Source: a virus
Virus record (IMG/VR): IMGVR_UViG_3300036831_000241
Span: 1 to 31,517 of that record
DNA length: 31,517 nucleotides
Direction: 5' to 3' (one strand)
This document shows, piece by piece, positions 1 to 8,418 of this stretch (its first letter is position 1; every line of letters begins with the position of its first letter). A program made the position numbers and the translations under genes. Below the pieces are notes generated by a model. It was not told the DNA's origin, made no database searches, and saw only the letters and a list, made by a program, of their open reading frames with translations.

Positions 1-483
1 TTACTTCGTGTTCCAGCAGGTGGAGTGAAAGACCGCCCCATCATCGGCAGTGACGAAACGCCTTCGCCCGATAGGTTCTCGGCATTCGGCGCAAATCGGC
101 TTGACCTTCGCCCGCCGCAACCGGCAATAGTTCCCCGCCGACTCGTAGTGCCAGCCGACATACTCGCAATCGAAGAGCATGCAGCCAACAGCCCGCCGAT
201 AAGAATGCAACCGTCCATTTGAAACGCGCGGGCCCAGTGATGCGCCACTCGTGAGCACCGTACCGAGCCACGTCGTAACGTCCGCCGTACCGCGTTCGAA
301 TGGTTGCAAGTGACTATAAGGCTTGACGTACAGGAACACCCGTTCGGGGTGTTCCTTGAGTGCAGCAATCTCTTGCTCTTCTATTGCGCGGTTATGCGCC
401 TCTACGTCAGGTACTTCGACCTGACCATTGGGCGTGAAGGTCTTGCCTGCGAATTGGAAAGCGTATTCGTGATTGGAGTGCAT
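1..483 (-). CDS. Small protein with C-terminal CxxC/HxxC zinc site, last gene of ArdC operon
   Basis: A complete 160-aa protein of unknown function. The last 30 residues contain C131-x2-C134 and H153-x2-C156, a likely four-ligand zinc site of the kind seen in small LIM-like or treble-clef modules. The middle is rich in aromatic residues and arginine. It follows the gene at 484-729 with no gap (stop TAA immediately followed by ATG). A GGGAGGG ribosome-binding sequence lies inside the end of the upstream gene, so translation is probably coupled. As the third gene of an ArdC operon it may be an accessory of the antirestriction protein or a small regulator. That is inference from position only; I do not recognise the family. 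Confidence 0.7.
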   Translation of the reverse strand: MHSNHEYAFQFAGKTFTPNGQVEVPDVEAHNRAIEEQEIAALKEHPERVFLYVKPYSHLQPFERGTADVTTWLGTVLTSGASLGPRVSNGRLHSYRRAVGCMLFDCEYVGWHYESAGNYCRLRRAKVKPICAECREPIGRRRFVTADDGAVFHSTCWNTK

Positions 484-729
484 TTAGCGTGCCCTCCCTG
501 GAAAGTACTTTCGTTGAAGTGCATGGTATATTTCCCTGCCGTTCTCGCTCAGCGACTCATAGCCGTCAAAGAGAGCACCGGGCTTGAATCCCATCCGGTG
601 CAACTGGTAATCGGTGCTCATATTGCGCCGTCGATTGCTTGGCCGTTCCTGCAAAATGCCGGAAACATGCCAATCCCACTCGAATGCGAGATGCGCCTCG
701 CAGATGTCAAAGCGGTCGAAGTAGGGCAT
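484..729 (-). CDS. Small conserved-looking protein, middle gene of ArdC operon
   Basis: An 81-aa soluble protein with an aromatic N-terminus (begins MPYFDRFDICEAHLAFEWDW) and a basic C-terminus. I see no catalytic motif. Its ATG directly follows the TAA of the ArdC gene, and it is preceded by GGGAGGG, the same arrangement as at the next junction at 483/484. The back-to-back spacing and matching ribosome-binding sites argue that the three proteins are made together. My impression is that small proteins starting this way accompany ArdC-like genes on mobile elements, but I could not check this. Function unknown. Confidence 0.7.
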   Translation of the reverse strand: MPYFDRFDICEAHLAFEWDWHVSGILQERPSNRRRNMSTDYQLHRMGFKPGALFDGYESLSENGREIYHALQRKYFPGRAR

Positions 730-1500
730 TTACTTTGCCCTCCCGGCTTTGAGAATCTGGTCCGCAGCATGGAAGATCTTCTGAGCACTGCGCTCGGGTA
801 CAGCTTGCCCGTGAAACCAATGCTGAATGTATCCACGGCTGAACTCTTCACCAGGTAAGCCGAGCGAAGCGCAGCAAAGCATAGCAACGCATTCCGCTTC
901 AAGTTCCCGTATATCCTTTGGCGTCCGTTCACTGGTATCGCTCATTAGCTCGGACGTGTGACCTAGCAGCACGTGGGCTAACTCGTGAAGCAGCGTCTTT
1001 GCCGGAAACTGCGCAATGGGACTAACTGCGACCTTGCGACCTTGCGCATACCCTTGTGTGTTCCCGTCGAGCATGTCGAAAGCAACTCGCTCGATGCTAA
1101 GCGATTCGAGAGCTTTGGACCCACTCCAATCCGGTAACGGTTCGGGAGTGTACTCATCCCCTTCCGTTTGGGAGAGCACAAACCAATTTCGCTTGTAGGT
1201 GAAGCGGGTGAACACTTCGGGCGTATCGTCTTCCGCGTCCGTTGCCTTGCGTTTGCAGGTAATCGGCATGCAGAGCATTAGCGCCTTTTCGCCCTTGCGG
1301 ACGTAACGCCCGCAGTCTTTCCAGCGCATGAACGTTCCAATCGGACCGGGTTCGATTCCGCGTCCCTTGCACTGGATGAGTGCGAGTATCTGGTTTCCGA
1401 TGCTGTAATTGTGAAATCGGCTATAAGCCGATGCGATAACTCCAGGGTCGGAGATTGCGCGATGCAATAACTCCGACCATCTGACGGTTTCGTTTTCCAT
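730..1500 (-). CDS. ArdC-like antirestriction protein with HELAH metallopeptidase domain
   Basis: A 256-aa protein. Residues 1-85 match the ArdC N-terminal ssDNA-binding domain pattern: W8-x2-LL, the FHNYSIGNQ block near 29-37, RG at 47-48, W60, and GRYVRKGEKA near 64-73. The C-terminal half carries H172-E-L-A-H176, a zinc metallopeptidase motif, with a candidate third ligand in E199-x-E201-x-E203. ArdC-type proteins protect incoming mobile DNA during establishment, so this is probably an early-expressed gene of the element. I chose the ATG at 1500 because CGAAGG lies about nine bases upstream. An in-frame GTG at 1560 would add 20 residues but has no clear ribosome-binding site. It leads a three-gene operon reading leftwards. 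Confidence 0.85.
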   Translation of the reverse strand: MENETVRWSELLHRAISDPGVIASAYSRFHNYSIGNQILALIQCKGRGIEPGPIGTFMRWKDCGRYVRKGEKALMLCMPITCKRKATDAEDDTPEVFTRFTYKRNWFVLSQTEGDEYTPEPLPDWSGSKALESLSIERVAFDMLDGNTQGYAQGRKVAVSPIAQFPAKTLLHELAHVLLGHTSELMSDTSERTPKDIRELEAECVAMLCCASLGLPGEEFSRGYIQHWFHGQAVPERSAQKIFHAADQILKAGRAK

Positions 1501-2036
1501 TTTGATCAACCTTCGATGTGAATTCCCGATTGGCGTCGGGTTATGGCTAATAAATGCCACTGAAACGAATCGCGAGACAATACCCCAAGGTGATTTTATG
1601 GTTTTAGTAGCGCGGTAAGTTAGTGAGTGCGAAGCGAATAAAAACGTGCGCTGAATTGTGACCGAGCATCGCTCAGCTAGTGTTATTTACCTGTGCAAGT
1701 AGCCTGAGGCGGGAATTGTGATTGAACGCGAGCAATTCGGCGCATTCTGTCAATCGACTGCCGCAATGCCACATAGGCGATGCACTGCCTTGCTCACTTT
1801 CACCCAATTCACGCCTGTAAGTCCTGTGTTTCCAATATTGGCTGAGAGTGCCCTGCTCTCAGCCGTGCCGGAGTACCTTTGAAAACGGGTCGGGGGTGGG
1901 GTGGGGCGCCTCGGCAGGTTCCCATATGGCAAAGTCACCTCTAACGTTTTCGGCTCAGTGACTTACAGGGGCCAAAAAGTAGGTTCCGCAACACGTTTGA
2001 AAGACTTCCCCTTACTAACTCAAAAAGAGGGGCTTT
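1501..2036. other. Largely non-coding region with hairpins between ArdC operon and HEPN gene
   Basis: I see no convincing gene here; a 62-codon minus-strand frame at 1750-1938 has no recognisable features. The right part holds a G-rich tract near 1888-1908, and the stretch 1929-2036 reads like the dispersed intergenic sequence I associate with Terriglobia-type Acidobacteriota. That association is memory-based and unverified. The left end should contain the promoter of the ArdC operon, but I could not identify clean -35/-10 boxes. The right end should hold the 3' end signal of the HEPN gene. A perfect hairpin within it is listed separately. Confidence 0.5.
1840..1864. repeat. Perfect inverted repeat, 9-bp stem with 7-nt loop
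   Basis: GGCTGAGAG (1840-1848) is exactly complementary to CTCTCAGCC (1856-1864), with loop TGCCCTG. No T-run follows on either strand, so it is not a classical intrinsic terminator. It may be an operator, a recombination-related structure or a relic. Confidence 0.6.
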
Positions 2037-2954
2037 TCAAAGCGTTTTTTGAAGTACCGCGCCGAGCAAGTAGCACGCCGCTTCGCTGAGAAAGAAGCAG
2101 TATTGTGTCGGTTGTGACCACGTGGTGAGGCTCACGGTTTTCAGAAGATCCACCGGAGTCTTCTCATTACTGGCCGCTTTCCTCAGATCCAGACCATGCG
2201 CTAACGTATTGCGGAGCATGAAAAGATCGAGCGCAATATCTGAGACCGTCGTATTGGGCGGCGAAAAGACCGGCGAATTCCAGTCTGGAAAAGCGAATGT
2301 GTCTGCACCCAGACAGGCTGAAACCTTCTTTTTGAAGTCGTATCTACCATTGGAGTTAAGCAGAGCTTCCAGGCCCGTGACCCAAAGCAAACCCGCAATA
2401 AGAGGGTGGCGATGTTCGAGACCTAGTTGAAGGAAAGACAAGGCGTTCTTCCTTTCCGCACTTTGATCGGCCATAACCGCCAGAACCCTTCGAATCATGT
2501 CGGGGACATAGGATAACAGACCGTCTTCAAAATGCCGCATCCATGCCCATTCCCCTGCGTCGGTCGGGCCGCGCCGCTCGATGCGTTCAAGATTGAACTG
2601 CGGAGTCCCATGGTCAGTTCCAGAAAAAATTAGGCCTAGAGATTGAACCGGCTTGATTATTTGAAACGCTAACAGTCCGTTCTGGAGATTCGCTACTATC
2701 GCTCCACGAGTTGGCCGCTGTCCCGATTCTGAGCGGGAGTGCCGATAAATCAAATAACGATGTGCTGTGGCAGCGTCCTTAAATTCCCCCTTGCCCATGA
2801 AGTATTCACTTCGTGCAGACAGGAGGAAATCGTTGGGTTTCACCAATGAAAAGCCACCACCCAGGTCTAGATCATCGTCGCTGCTAGGGTAAATGCCGTT
2901 TAGGCCGACGAAGGCCATGTCGATCGGACTCTCCATGATGTCCACGTCGGACAT
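2037..2954 (-). CDS. ApeA-like HEPN domain protein, putative RNase/defence protein
   Basis: A 305-aa protein. The C-terminal third fits the Apea-like HEPN pattern: an alpha-helical WVTGLEALLN block (191-200), a basic KKK segment (208-210), then R248-N-T-L-A-H253-G, the Rx4H motif that forms the RNase active site in HEPN proteins. The N-terminal 150 residues are predicted soluble and unrecognised; in ApeA-type proteins such a region acts as a sensing domain (family knowledge, not visible here). The gene reads away from the phage module and starts 68 bp from its first gene. It could be a host defence gene beside the insertion, or a superinfection-exclusion cargo gene of the element. The family call is fairly secure, the role is not. 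Confidence 0.7.
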   Translation of the reverse strand: MSDVDIMESPIDMAFVGLNGIYPSSDDDLDLGGGFSLVKPNDFLLSARSEYFMGKGEFKDAATAHRYLIYRHSRSESGQRPTRGAIVANLQNGLLAFQIIKPVQSLGLIFSGTDHGTPQFNLERIERRGPTDAGEWAWMRHFEDGLLSYVPDMIRRVLAVMADQSAERKNALSFLQLGLEHRHPLIAGLLWVTGLEALLNSNGRYDFKKKVSACLGADTFAFPDWNSPVFSPPNTTVSDIALDLFMLRNTLAHGLDLRKAASNEKTPVDLLKTVSLTTWSQPTQYCFFLSEAACYLLGAVLQKTL

Positions 2955-3022
2955 AGGTTAGCGCGATCACCCGTCACGACTAGGCTGTTTCGGACTTTCT
3001 CTCTGCTTCAGCAGGAGAACTC
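2955..3022. promoter_or_regulatory. Divergent intergenic region at the start of the virion module
   Basis: These 68 bp separate the leftward HEPN gene from the rightward virion genes and should contain both start regions. An AGGAGA ribosome-binding site (3014-3019) precedes the ATG at 3023. I found no convincing -35/-10 pair on either strand, so promoter assignment rests on layout only. Confidence 0.35.
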
Positions 3023-3334
3023 ATGCCTAGATTCACTGACTCCGTGTCCGACAGCAATAGCCCGATGGGCATCATGACCCGCCATCGTAAGCCCGGCGAG
3101 AAGCGTCCTGCCCACCCGCCGAAGCACAAGAAAGAGATGCACATCCGCCAGCTCGAACACGGGCATCACGTCATGGCCATCCATGAGGACGGCACCCCGA
3201 CAGAGTACGCTGCGCCTAACACCGAGGACTTACACGACCTGGTAGAACAACACTTCGCTCCTCCCGCCCAAGGGGCCGCACCTGAGGGCCACGAAGCAGA
3301 AGCCGAGCCCGCCGCTGCCGAGGAAGAGGAGTAA
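3023..3334 (+). CDS. Small histidine-rich phage protein with acidic tail, first gene of virion module
   Basis: A 103-aa protein with a lysine/histidine-rich N-terminal half (HPPKHKKEMHIRQLEHGHH around residues 31-49) and a strongly acidic Ala/Glu tail ending in four glutamates. The middle block ending in DLHDLVEQHF resembles short phage proteins of unknown function. AGGAGA sits correctly before the ATG. It lies two genes upstream of the large terminase, where a small terminase subunit is often found. Nothing in the sequence shows a DNA-binding helix-turn-helix, so I do not assign that role. Confidence 0.65.
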   Translation: MPRFTDSVSDSNSPMGIMTRHRKPGEKRPAHPPKHKKEMHIRQLEHGHHVMAIHEDGTPTEYAAPNTEDLHDLVEQHFAPPAQGAAPEGHEAEAEPAAAEEEE

Positions 3335-3340
3335 CTTCCC

Positions 3341-3565
3341 TTGGCCAACTCCTACCGATTGGTTCACGCCCACCGGCTGAAGACGGGCAAGGTCAAGATC
3401 CACATCAAGCCGAGCCACCAGGGACTCCTGCACGAGGAGCTTCACGTCCCCGAGGGTGAGCCGATTCCTGAACCCAAGCTCGAAGCGGCTAAGCGTTCCT
3501 CCGATCCTGCGGAACGGAAGCGGGCCACGTTCGCAGAGAACGCACGCGATTGGCACGACAAGTAA
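3341..3565 (+). CDS. Small phage protein upstream of terminase
   Basis: A 74-aa protein with a TTG start; GAGGAG lies about nine bases upstream, inside the end of the previous gene. The C-terminal block SSDPAERKRATFAENARDW has the look of a short motif (S-x-RKRA-x-FA-x-NAR-x-W) that recurs in small phage head-module proteins. It overlaps the terminase start by 16 bases, suggesting translational coupling. Function unknown; a small terminase subunit or packaging accessory is possible only by position. Confidence 0.6.
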   Translation: MANSYRLVHAHRLKTGKVKIHIKPSHQGLLHEELHVPEGEPIPEPKLEAAKRSSDPAERKRATFAENARDWHDK

Positions 3566-5181
3566 GCCCGGCACAGGGCCTGACCCTCACGCCGGAGAAC
3601 AAGGAAAGGCTCCGCGCCAAGTGCATCGAGGATCTGTATTTCCTCTGCCAGGTCCTAGAGAAGGATGTGATCGAGCAGCCCCACCGCGAGCTGTGTGACA
3701 CCTTCGTTCAGAAGCGTGAACCCGGCCCCGTAGAGGAGCTGGACGAAACCAAGGTCCGGCTCATCCTATATCCGCGCGGCAGCTTCAAATCGAGCATCAA
3801 CGTTGTCGATGCCGTCCAGTGGACCATCCGCGATCCCGACATTCGTATCCTGGTGCTCTGCGCCGAGCGCACCTTGGCTGCCGCATTTGCAGAAGAGTAC
3901 AGGAATTACTTTCTGGTTCGGGAGGGTGAACCCACGCTCTTCCAGCTCTTGTTCCCGGAATTCTGTGTGCCTGCCGGGAAGAAGATCAAGAGCAACCAGT
4001 GGCATTGCCCGGCCCGCGTTAACTACAAAAAGGAACCTACGCTCTGGGCCAGCTCCATCGAGTCCAACCTGCCCGGCTGGCATTGCACGGTTCTTAAGTG
4101 CGACGACGTCGTTACCAACGTCAATGCCGCCGATCCGGCCCAGATCGAGAAGGTCATCTCGAAATTCAACTTCGCGCGGAAGCTGGTGGACCCAGGCGGG
4201 TATATCGATGTGGTCGGCACGCCGTATGACCCGAATGACCTTTACAGCTTTTTAAAGAAAAACTCCGCGCCCGGCACGTTGAAAGTTTTGGAGCGTCCGG
4301 CCTGGACTGTTCGGCCCCACGCCAACTTCAAACCGGAGACGGAACTTACCGCCGATGACGTGGACCTGCTCTTCCCGGCGCGGCTCACGTTCGACTTCCT
4401 GCGGAAGGAAATGCTGTTGGACCCGATCACCTTCCGCAGCCAGTATTTAATTGACGCGCGATCGCGCTCTCGATCGCTCTTCGCCGAGGAGCAGGTCCGC
4501 GCCGCTATTCTGCCGTGGCAAGCGATTCCGGCTGAGCTTTCGTATTTCGCCGTGTGGGATCTGGCGTATGGCGGCAACGCTTTCCGCACGGATTACTCCG
4601 CCGGAGCGATCATCGGCGTCGACTCCAACTGTCGGATGTATGTGCTCGACCTGATGTACGGGCGTATGGTTCCGTCCGACCTATGCTTTCGCATCGCCGA
4701 CTTTATCCGCAAGTACCCGCTGACCATCACGCACATTGAGGATTCGCCCGGCGCGAAATTCTTGGAGCCTAACATTGCGCAAGCCTGCCAGCAGCTAGGC
4801 GTTAAGCCGGTTCTCAATTGGATTCCGATTGACCGGCAGAAAGACGCCAAGATTATCCGCGTCGCTGCGTTGGCGGAGTTACTAAAACAGGGCCGGGTGT
4901 TCTTCAGCGGCGCATGCCCATTTCTCGAAGACCTGGTCACTAACCTCTGCGATTTCACCGGGAACAAAAACGCCCACGATGACATCGCCGATTGCCTCGC
5001 TCTTGGGGCGAAGTATCTGCCCCGCATCCCGGAAGCACCGAAGGCGAACGTGGACGCCTGGGCTGAGATACAGCGGCGGGCCCTCGACGAGTTACTCTAT
5101 CCCACCGTCACCGAGACGCCGGTCGTCGAGGCGGAGCCGCCCGCCGATTATGTGGATTATTTTGGTGTGCCAGGGCTATAA
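3550..5181 (+). CDS. Terminase large subunit (packaging ATPase and nuclease)
   Basis: A 543-aa protein that pumps DNA into the prohead and cuts the concatemer. The ATPase half shows a Walker-A-like PRGSFKSS (75-82), a Walker B region ending in D185-D186, and a VVGTPYDPNDLY block (221-232) typical of the coupling region. The nuclease half has RNase H-like acidic residues: D337 in VWDLAYG, D348, E397-D398 in HIEDSPG, and D477-D478-x2-D481 in HDDIADCLAL. The full domain set and normal length argue for an intact protein. The start is TTG at 3550, overlapping the preceding gene, with only a weak ribosome-binding site. The next phage gene, the portal, is displaced by a minus-strand membrane-protein gene. 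Confidence 0.93.
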   Translation: MARQVSPAQGLTLTPENKERLRAKCIEDLYFLCQVLEKDVIEQPHRELCDTFVQKREPGPVEELDETKVRLILYPRGSFKSSINVVDAVQWTIRDPDIRILVLCAERTLAAAFAEEYRNYFLVREGEPTLFQLLFPEFCVPAGKKIKSNQWHCPARVNYKKEPTLWASSIESNLPGWHCTVLKCDDVVTNVNAADPAQIEKVISKFNFARKLVDPGGYIDVVGTPYDPNDLYSFLKKNSAPGTLKVLERPAWTVRPHANFKPETELTADDVDLLFPARLTFDFLRKEMLLDPITFRSQYLIDARSRSRSLFAEEQVRAAILPWQAIPAELSYFAVWDLAYGGNAFRTDYSAGAIIGVDSNCRMYVLDLMYGRMVPSDLCFRIADFIRKYPLTITHIEDSPGAKFLEPNIAQACQQLGVKPVLNWIPIDRQKDAKIIRVAALAELLKQGRVFFSGACPFLEDLVTNLCDFTGNKNAHDDIADCLALGAKYLPRIPEAPKANVDAWAEIQRRALDELLYPTVTETPVVEAEPPADYVDYFGVPGL

Positions 5182-5217
5182 GCTCCAGGCCCACTGGCGT
5201 TTCCTGGGCGTTAATCT

Positions 5218-6183
5218 TCAGTTGCCAAAAAATGACTGAAAAACGCGCAGCATGAGGGGCCTCGCGTTTTGCCTTAGCTTCCAGTAGACATCGAACCCCT
5301 TGACCAGTTGGTAGCCCCAGGTTTGTTTCTCGTCCTTGTCCATTACGCAATAAGTCTCGTTTTCGTTGATCCGATGACCCGCGCCGCTAACAGTCTTTGT
5401 GTTCAGGTCGATAGTGAAGACTTCGGTTGCGCAAGGGGAGTCTCTTCGCATGACAATAGCGTCCGGCGTCCAACTCTGAATGTCGTACTCGGAAATGTCA
5501 GACATCAGGACCGGGCTCGAACCGGAAGAAACGGATGCCGTGGCCTCTATGCATCGATTCTCTCTTTTGTCGCACTCGATTTTCGAGGTCTGAATAGGGT
5601 CCATGATCGTGTCGTTCGTTAGATCGGTTCGCGTCCACGTGCCTTGCACAGTCACAGAATCTCCGACCCTTATCACATCCAGAAATGAGCTAAGGCCGAC
5701 TGGGACTGTTCTATCAGCGGAAAGATTCAGAACCACAATGATTCCGAACAGGAGAGCGGCAACTGTGCTAAACACGCAGAAAACGACGAATGCTTTTTTG
5801 ACTCGCGATAGCCTCCCCCAGGGTACGACCGCTCTAAATCCGATGACCTGTGCCCGAGTGACATACAGAAGGATGCAGGCGGCAAGCCAAAACACGGGAA
5901 TCGGAGCGAGTGCTACGAAAAGGATGCTGCCACGGTCACCCGCCATCCACGTTTCGAGGTTCTTAACGCGCTCGGAATCGCAGCTCGATAGGTCAGGATC
6001 GTGGTTTTGCACCTTGCCGTCAGTGCAAGTCTTGTATGCGAATTTGGCGAATGACTCGGCGCTTCGCACATCTGCATTGTGGGTATGAATGCCTGCACCT
6101 ATTGCCCAAATGACGGAGAAGAGGATCATAAGCCGCACCTTTCGACTAAGCGGCATGAATCTGCTTGATTCGGGGCGGTTCAT
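5218..6183 (-). CDS. Three-segment membrane protein, moron-like cargo between terminase and portal
   Basis: About 321 aa. Three hydrophobic stretches are clear: one near the N-terminus (LMILFSVIWAIGAG), one beginning SILFVALAPIPVFWLAAC, and one beginning AFVVFCVFSTVAALLFGIIV. The C-terminal half is hydrophilic, with paired cysteines and a repetitive beta-rich look, probably extracytoplasmic. A small N-terminal unit with two membrane segments is a type I associate with chromosomal membrane proteins of many bacteria. It lies on the opposite strand inside the head module, 36 bp after the terminase stop, as lysogenic-conversion morons do. The ATG at 6183 is preferred over a TTG at 6192; neither has a strong ribosome-binding site. 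Function unknown; surface modification or superinfection exclusion is a guess. Confidence 0.7.
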   Translation of the reverse strand: MNRPESSRFMPLSRKVRLMILFSVIWAIGAGIHTHNADVRSAESFAKFAYKTCTDGKVQNHDPDLSSCDSERVKNLETWMAGDRGSILFVALAPIPVFWLAACILLYVTRAQVIGFRAVVPWGRLSRVKKAFVVFCVFSTVAALLFGIIVVLNLSADRTVPVGLSSFLDVIRVGDSVTVQGTWTRTDLTNDTIMDPIQTSKIECDKRENRCIEATASVSSGSSPVLMSDISEYDIQSWTPDAIVMRRDSPCATEVFTIDLNTKTVSGAGHRINENETYCVMDKDEKQTWGYQLVKGFDVYWKLRQNARPLMLRVFQSFFGN

Positions 6184-6192
6184 AGTATTCAA

Positions 6193-6327
6193 TGGCGATC
6201 TTCATTGCATAGTGGCATCGATTTTCAATTGTTCTCGAATCTGTTAGGGCTACTCGCATGACCTCTGGCGTCTGAGGTCGCGTGCTTCCCGCTTCCTTAT
6301 CAGCGGACTTTCAGCTTCCTTTTTTGA
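6193..6327. other. Intergenic region between membrane-protein gene and portal
   Basis: The region must carry the promoter of the leftward membrane-protein gene and the leader of the portal gene. It holds a 6-bp inverted repeat, GACCTC (6260-6265) and GAGGTC (6274-6279). The portal ATG at 6328 is preceded by a pyrimidine-rich stretch (CTTCCTTTTTTGA) without a Shine-Dalgarno sequence, which is unusual beside its neighbours. Confidence 0.4.
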
Positions 6328-8415
6328 ATGTCCGTAATCACCCCCGAGACTAACCCATACGGCCCTGTCGACCCCGAAGGCATGCTGTCGCCAGCCGAGG
6401 TCGAAGACGATACGGCCCTTCGTCTCGTGGTTCAGGACGCCGAGTCCGCCGCCGCCTGGCTGAGCACGAACTACTTCTCCGTCCGCTGGCTTGAGGCGGA
6501 CATTCTCTACCAGAGCCCGCCGATTTCGAAAACCTGGGAAGGCACCAGCGTCCCCCGCGCGAACATCTCCTGCTACACGATCGCGACGCACCTGAACGCG
6601 ATCCTGGCCCAGATCATGAACGCCCTGTTCTATGACGATCCGGCTTTCACGCTTCGCCCACGGCCTCGCACTACGCAGAACGCCGTCCGCGCGATCACCG
6701 CCGTGATGGGCGCTCAGCTCGATGCCATCGGTTTCAGGGAAGAAGCCAAGCGCGGCCTGTTCTCAGCCTTGCTCTTCGGCACCGGCATTTGGAAGTGGGG
6801 CTGGGAGACCTTCACCAAGACCGAGAAGAAGTACAAGCGCAAGGGTGAGCCGGTCGAAGTTGAATCCCGTGGCAAAACGATCAAGCTGCCGACCAGAAAT
6901 AGCGAGAAGGTTGAAGTCGTCGAGACCGACAAGGTTTGTAACCGGCCCACCTTCGAAGCTCTGGATGTTCGTTACTGCCTAGTTGACCCCGGCTGCCGCA
7001 CCGGCGATATCCGGGACGCGAAATTCGTCATTCATAAGTCCACGATGACTTATCGGGACTTGATAAAGCTTCGGGACGAGCAGGAAGCTCTCGGTAGCAC
7101 TGAGTACCAACTCCCTGGCGAGGAAGAGATCCGTTGGTGGTTCGAGCCGCCCACCGCCGCGTCAAACAACGACGGCGCGGCGGACAGTCAGATAGTTTAT
7201 CCCGGCACGGGACCTTATGTTCATCACGCTGCCCCACGCCTGCAGAAAACGACCGCCGATCCGCTCGACGAACCGCTCGAAGTCTTAGAGCGTTGGGATA
7301 ACGAAAAAGTCATCACGGTTCTCCAGCGGGCCCGAGTCATCCGCAACACCAGCAACCCCGTTGGCGAGCTGCCCTTTCTCTCGGTAAATTGGTGGGACAT
7401 CCAGGACGCATTCTGGGGTCTAGGTCTCGGCCTACTGCTCGGCAGCGAACAACGGATTCAGCAAGGATTAACGAACGCCTGTGTAGACATCGCTTCGCTC
7501 ATCGTCAATCCGCAGATCATCCGCGCTCGCGGCGCGAACATCACCTCGCAGTCGATCCGTCAACGGTTGGGCGGCATCATCGATGTGGACGGCGACCCGA
7601 AGACCGCTTTGCAATATGCTCCCGTTCCCACTATTCCCGCTGAGGTATTCGCACAGATTCAAGAATCCCAGGCGCGTTCCGAAGCGGTCAGCGGCGCGAA
7701 CGAGTTATTGACGATGGGTAACATGCCCAGCAAGGGGCGCACCTCGATCGGGCGCACGGCAACCGGCGCATCTGCTTTGAGTTCCGCCGCCGCGTCACGC
7801 ATCGGCTCATTCAGTGAAGACTTTTGCAACCAGGTCTTCGCGCCCTTCCTGTGGAGGCTACACGAGTTGAACTGCGAGCGGCTGCCTGTTACAGAACTCC
7901 GAGAAGTCCTCAACGACGAACTCGGCGAAGATTTCGAGTTAGACGAAGCCGAATACTTCGGCGCGGCGATTAAGAAATTCGAGGTGTTGGCCGGTTCGAA
8001 GTTGGCTGTGCGCCAGCAGATGGCGCAGTCGATCACGCTCATGATGCAGCTCTTCGAATCGCCGCAAACCATGCAGGAGCTTGCACAAGTGAACGGCGAG
8101 TATGTCGATGTCGCCGAGCTGCTGCACATGATCTCCGATGTCAGCGGCTGGAAGAACTATTACTCGATTGTCAAGAAAATGACGCCGGAGATGCAGAAGC
8201 GGATGATGGCGATGAATCCAGCGGTTATCCAGGCGAATAGCAAGGCGGCATTGCAGGCCCAGAAGACGCATGATCAGACCGGCATTTTGGAGCAGAAAGA
8301 CATTAACCGCTCAGTCGTTCTCGCCTTGCGCGATGCGCTCGAAAACTCGATTCGAAATGAAACCGTGACTGGCCAACCCGGCGGCGTGGGCTTCGGCTCC
8401 GAGGAGCAAGGTTAA
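6328..8415 (+). CDS. Portal (head-tail connector) protein
   Basis: A 695-aa protein that would form the dodecameric ring at the capsid vertex through which DNA is packaged. Support comes from position after the terminase and before scaffold and capsid genes, from length, and from sequence character: an early helical region ending in NALFYDDPAFTLRPRP (about 98-113), the FGTGIWKWGWE block (150-160) typical of podovirus-type portals, a long mixed wing and stem region, and a glutamine/methionine-rich helical C-terminus (MMQLFESPQTMQ) like a portal barrel. There are no transmembrane segments. No ribosome-binding site is visible at the ATG; a later ATG at residue 19 is possible but would remove sequence that looks conserved. 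Confidence 0.85.
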   Translation: MSVITPETNPYGPVDPEGMLSPAEVEDDTALRLVVQDAESAAAWLSTNYFSVRWLEADILYQSPPISKTWEGTSVPRANISCYTIATHLNAILAQIMNALFYDDPAFTLRPRPRTTQNAVRAITAVMGAQLDAIGFREEAKRGLFSALLFGTGIWKWGWETFTKTEKKYKRKGEPVEVESRGKTIKLPTRNSEKVEVVETDKVCNRPTFEALDVRYCLVDPGCRTGDIRDAKFVIHKSTMTYRDLIKLRDEQEALGSTEYQLPGEEEIRWWFEPPTAASNNDGAADSQIVYPGTGPYVHHAAPRLQKTTADPLDEPLEVLERWDNEKVITVLQRARVIRNTSNPVGELPFLSVNWWDIQDAFWGLGLGLLLGSEQRIQQGLTNACVDIASLIVNPQIIRARGANITSQSIRQRLGGIIDVDGDPKTALQYAPVPTIPAEVFAQIQESQARSEAVSGANELLTMGNMPSKGRTSIGRTATGASALSSAAASRIGSFSEDFCNQVFAPFLWRLHELNCERLPVTELREVLNDELGEDFELDEAEYFGAAIKKFEVLAGSKLAVRQQMAQSITLMMQLFESPQTMQELAQVNGEYVDVAELLHMISDVSGWKNYYSIVKKMTPEMQKRMMAMNPAVIQANSKAALQAQKTHDQTGILEQKDINRSVVLALRDALENSIRNETVTGQPGGVGFGSEEQG

Positions 8416-8418
8416 GTC

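Noticed and set aside
304-858. 184-codon plus-strand open frame
   Set aside because: It lies antisense to the ArdC operon, whose three genes have tight junctions, ribosome-binding sites and recognisable motifs.
1750-1938. 62-codon minus-strand frame in the left intergenic region
   Set aside because: It spans the perfect hairpin and G-rich tract, has no ribosome-binding site and no recognisable protein features.
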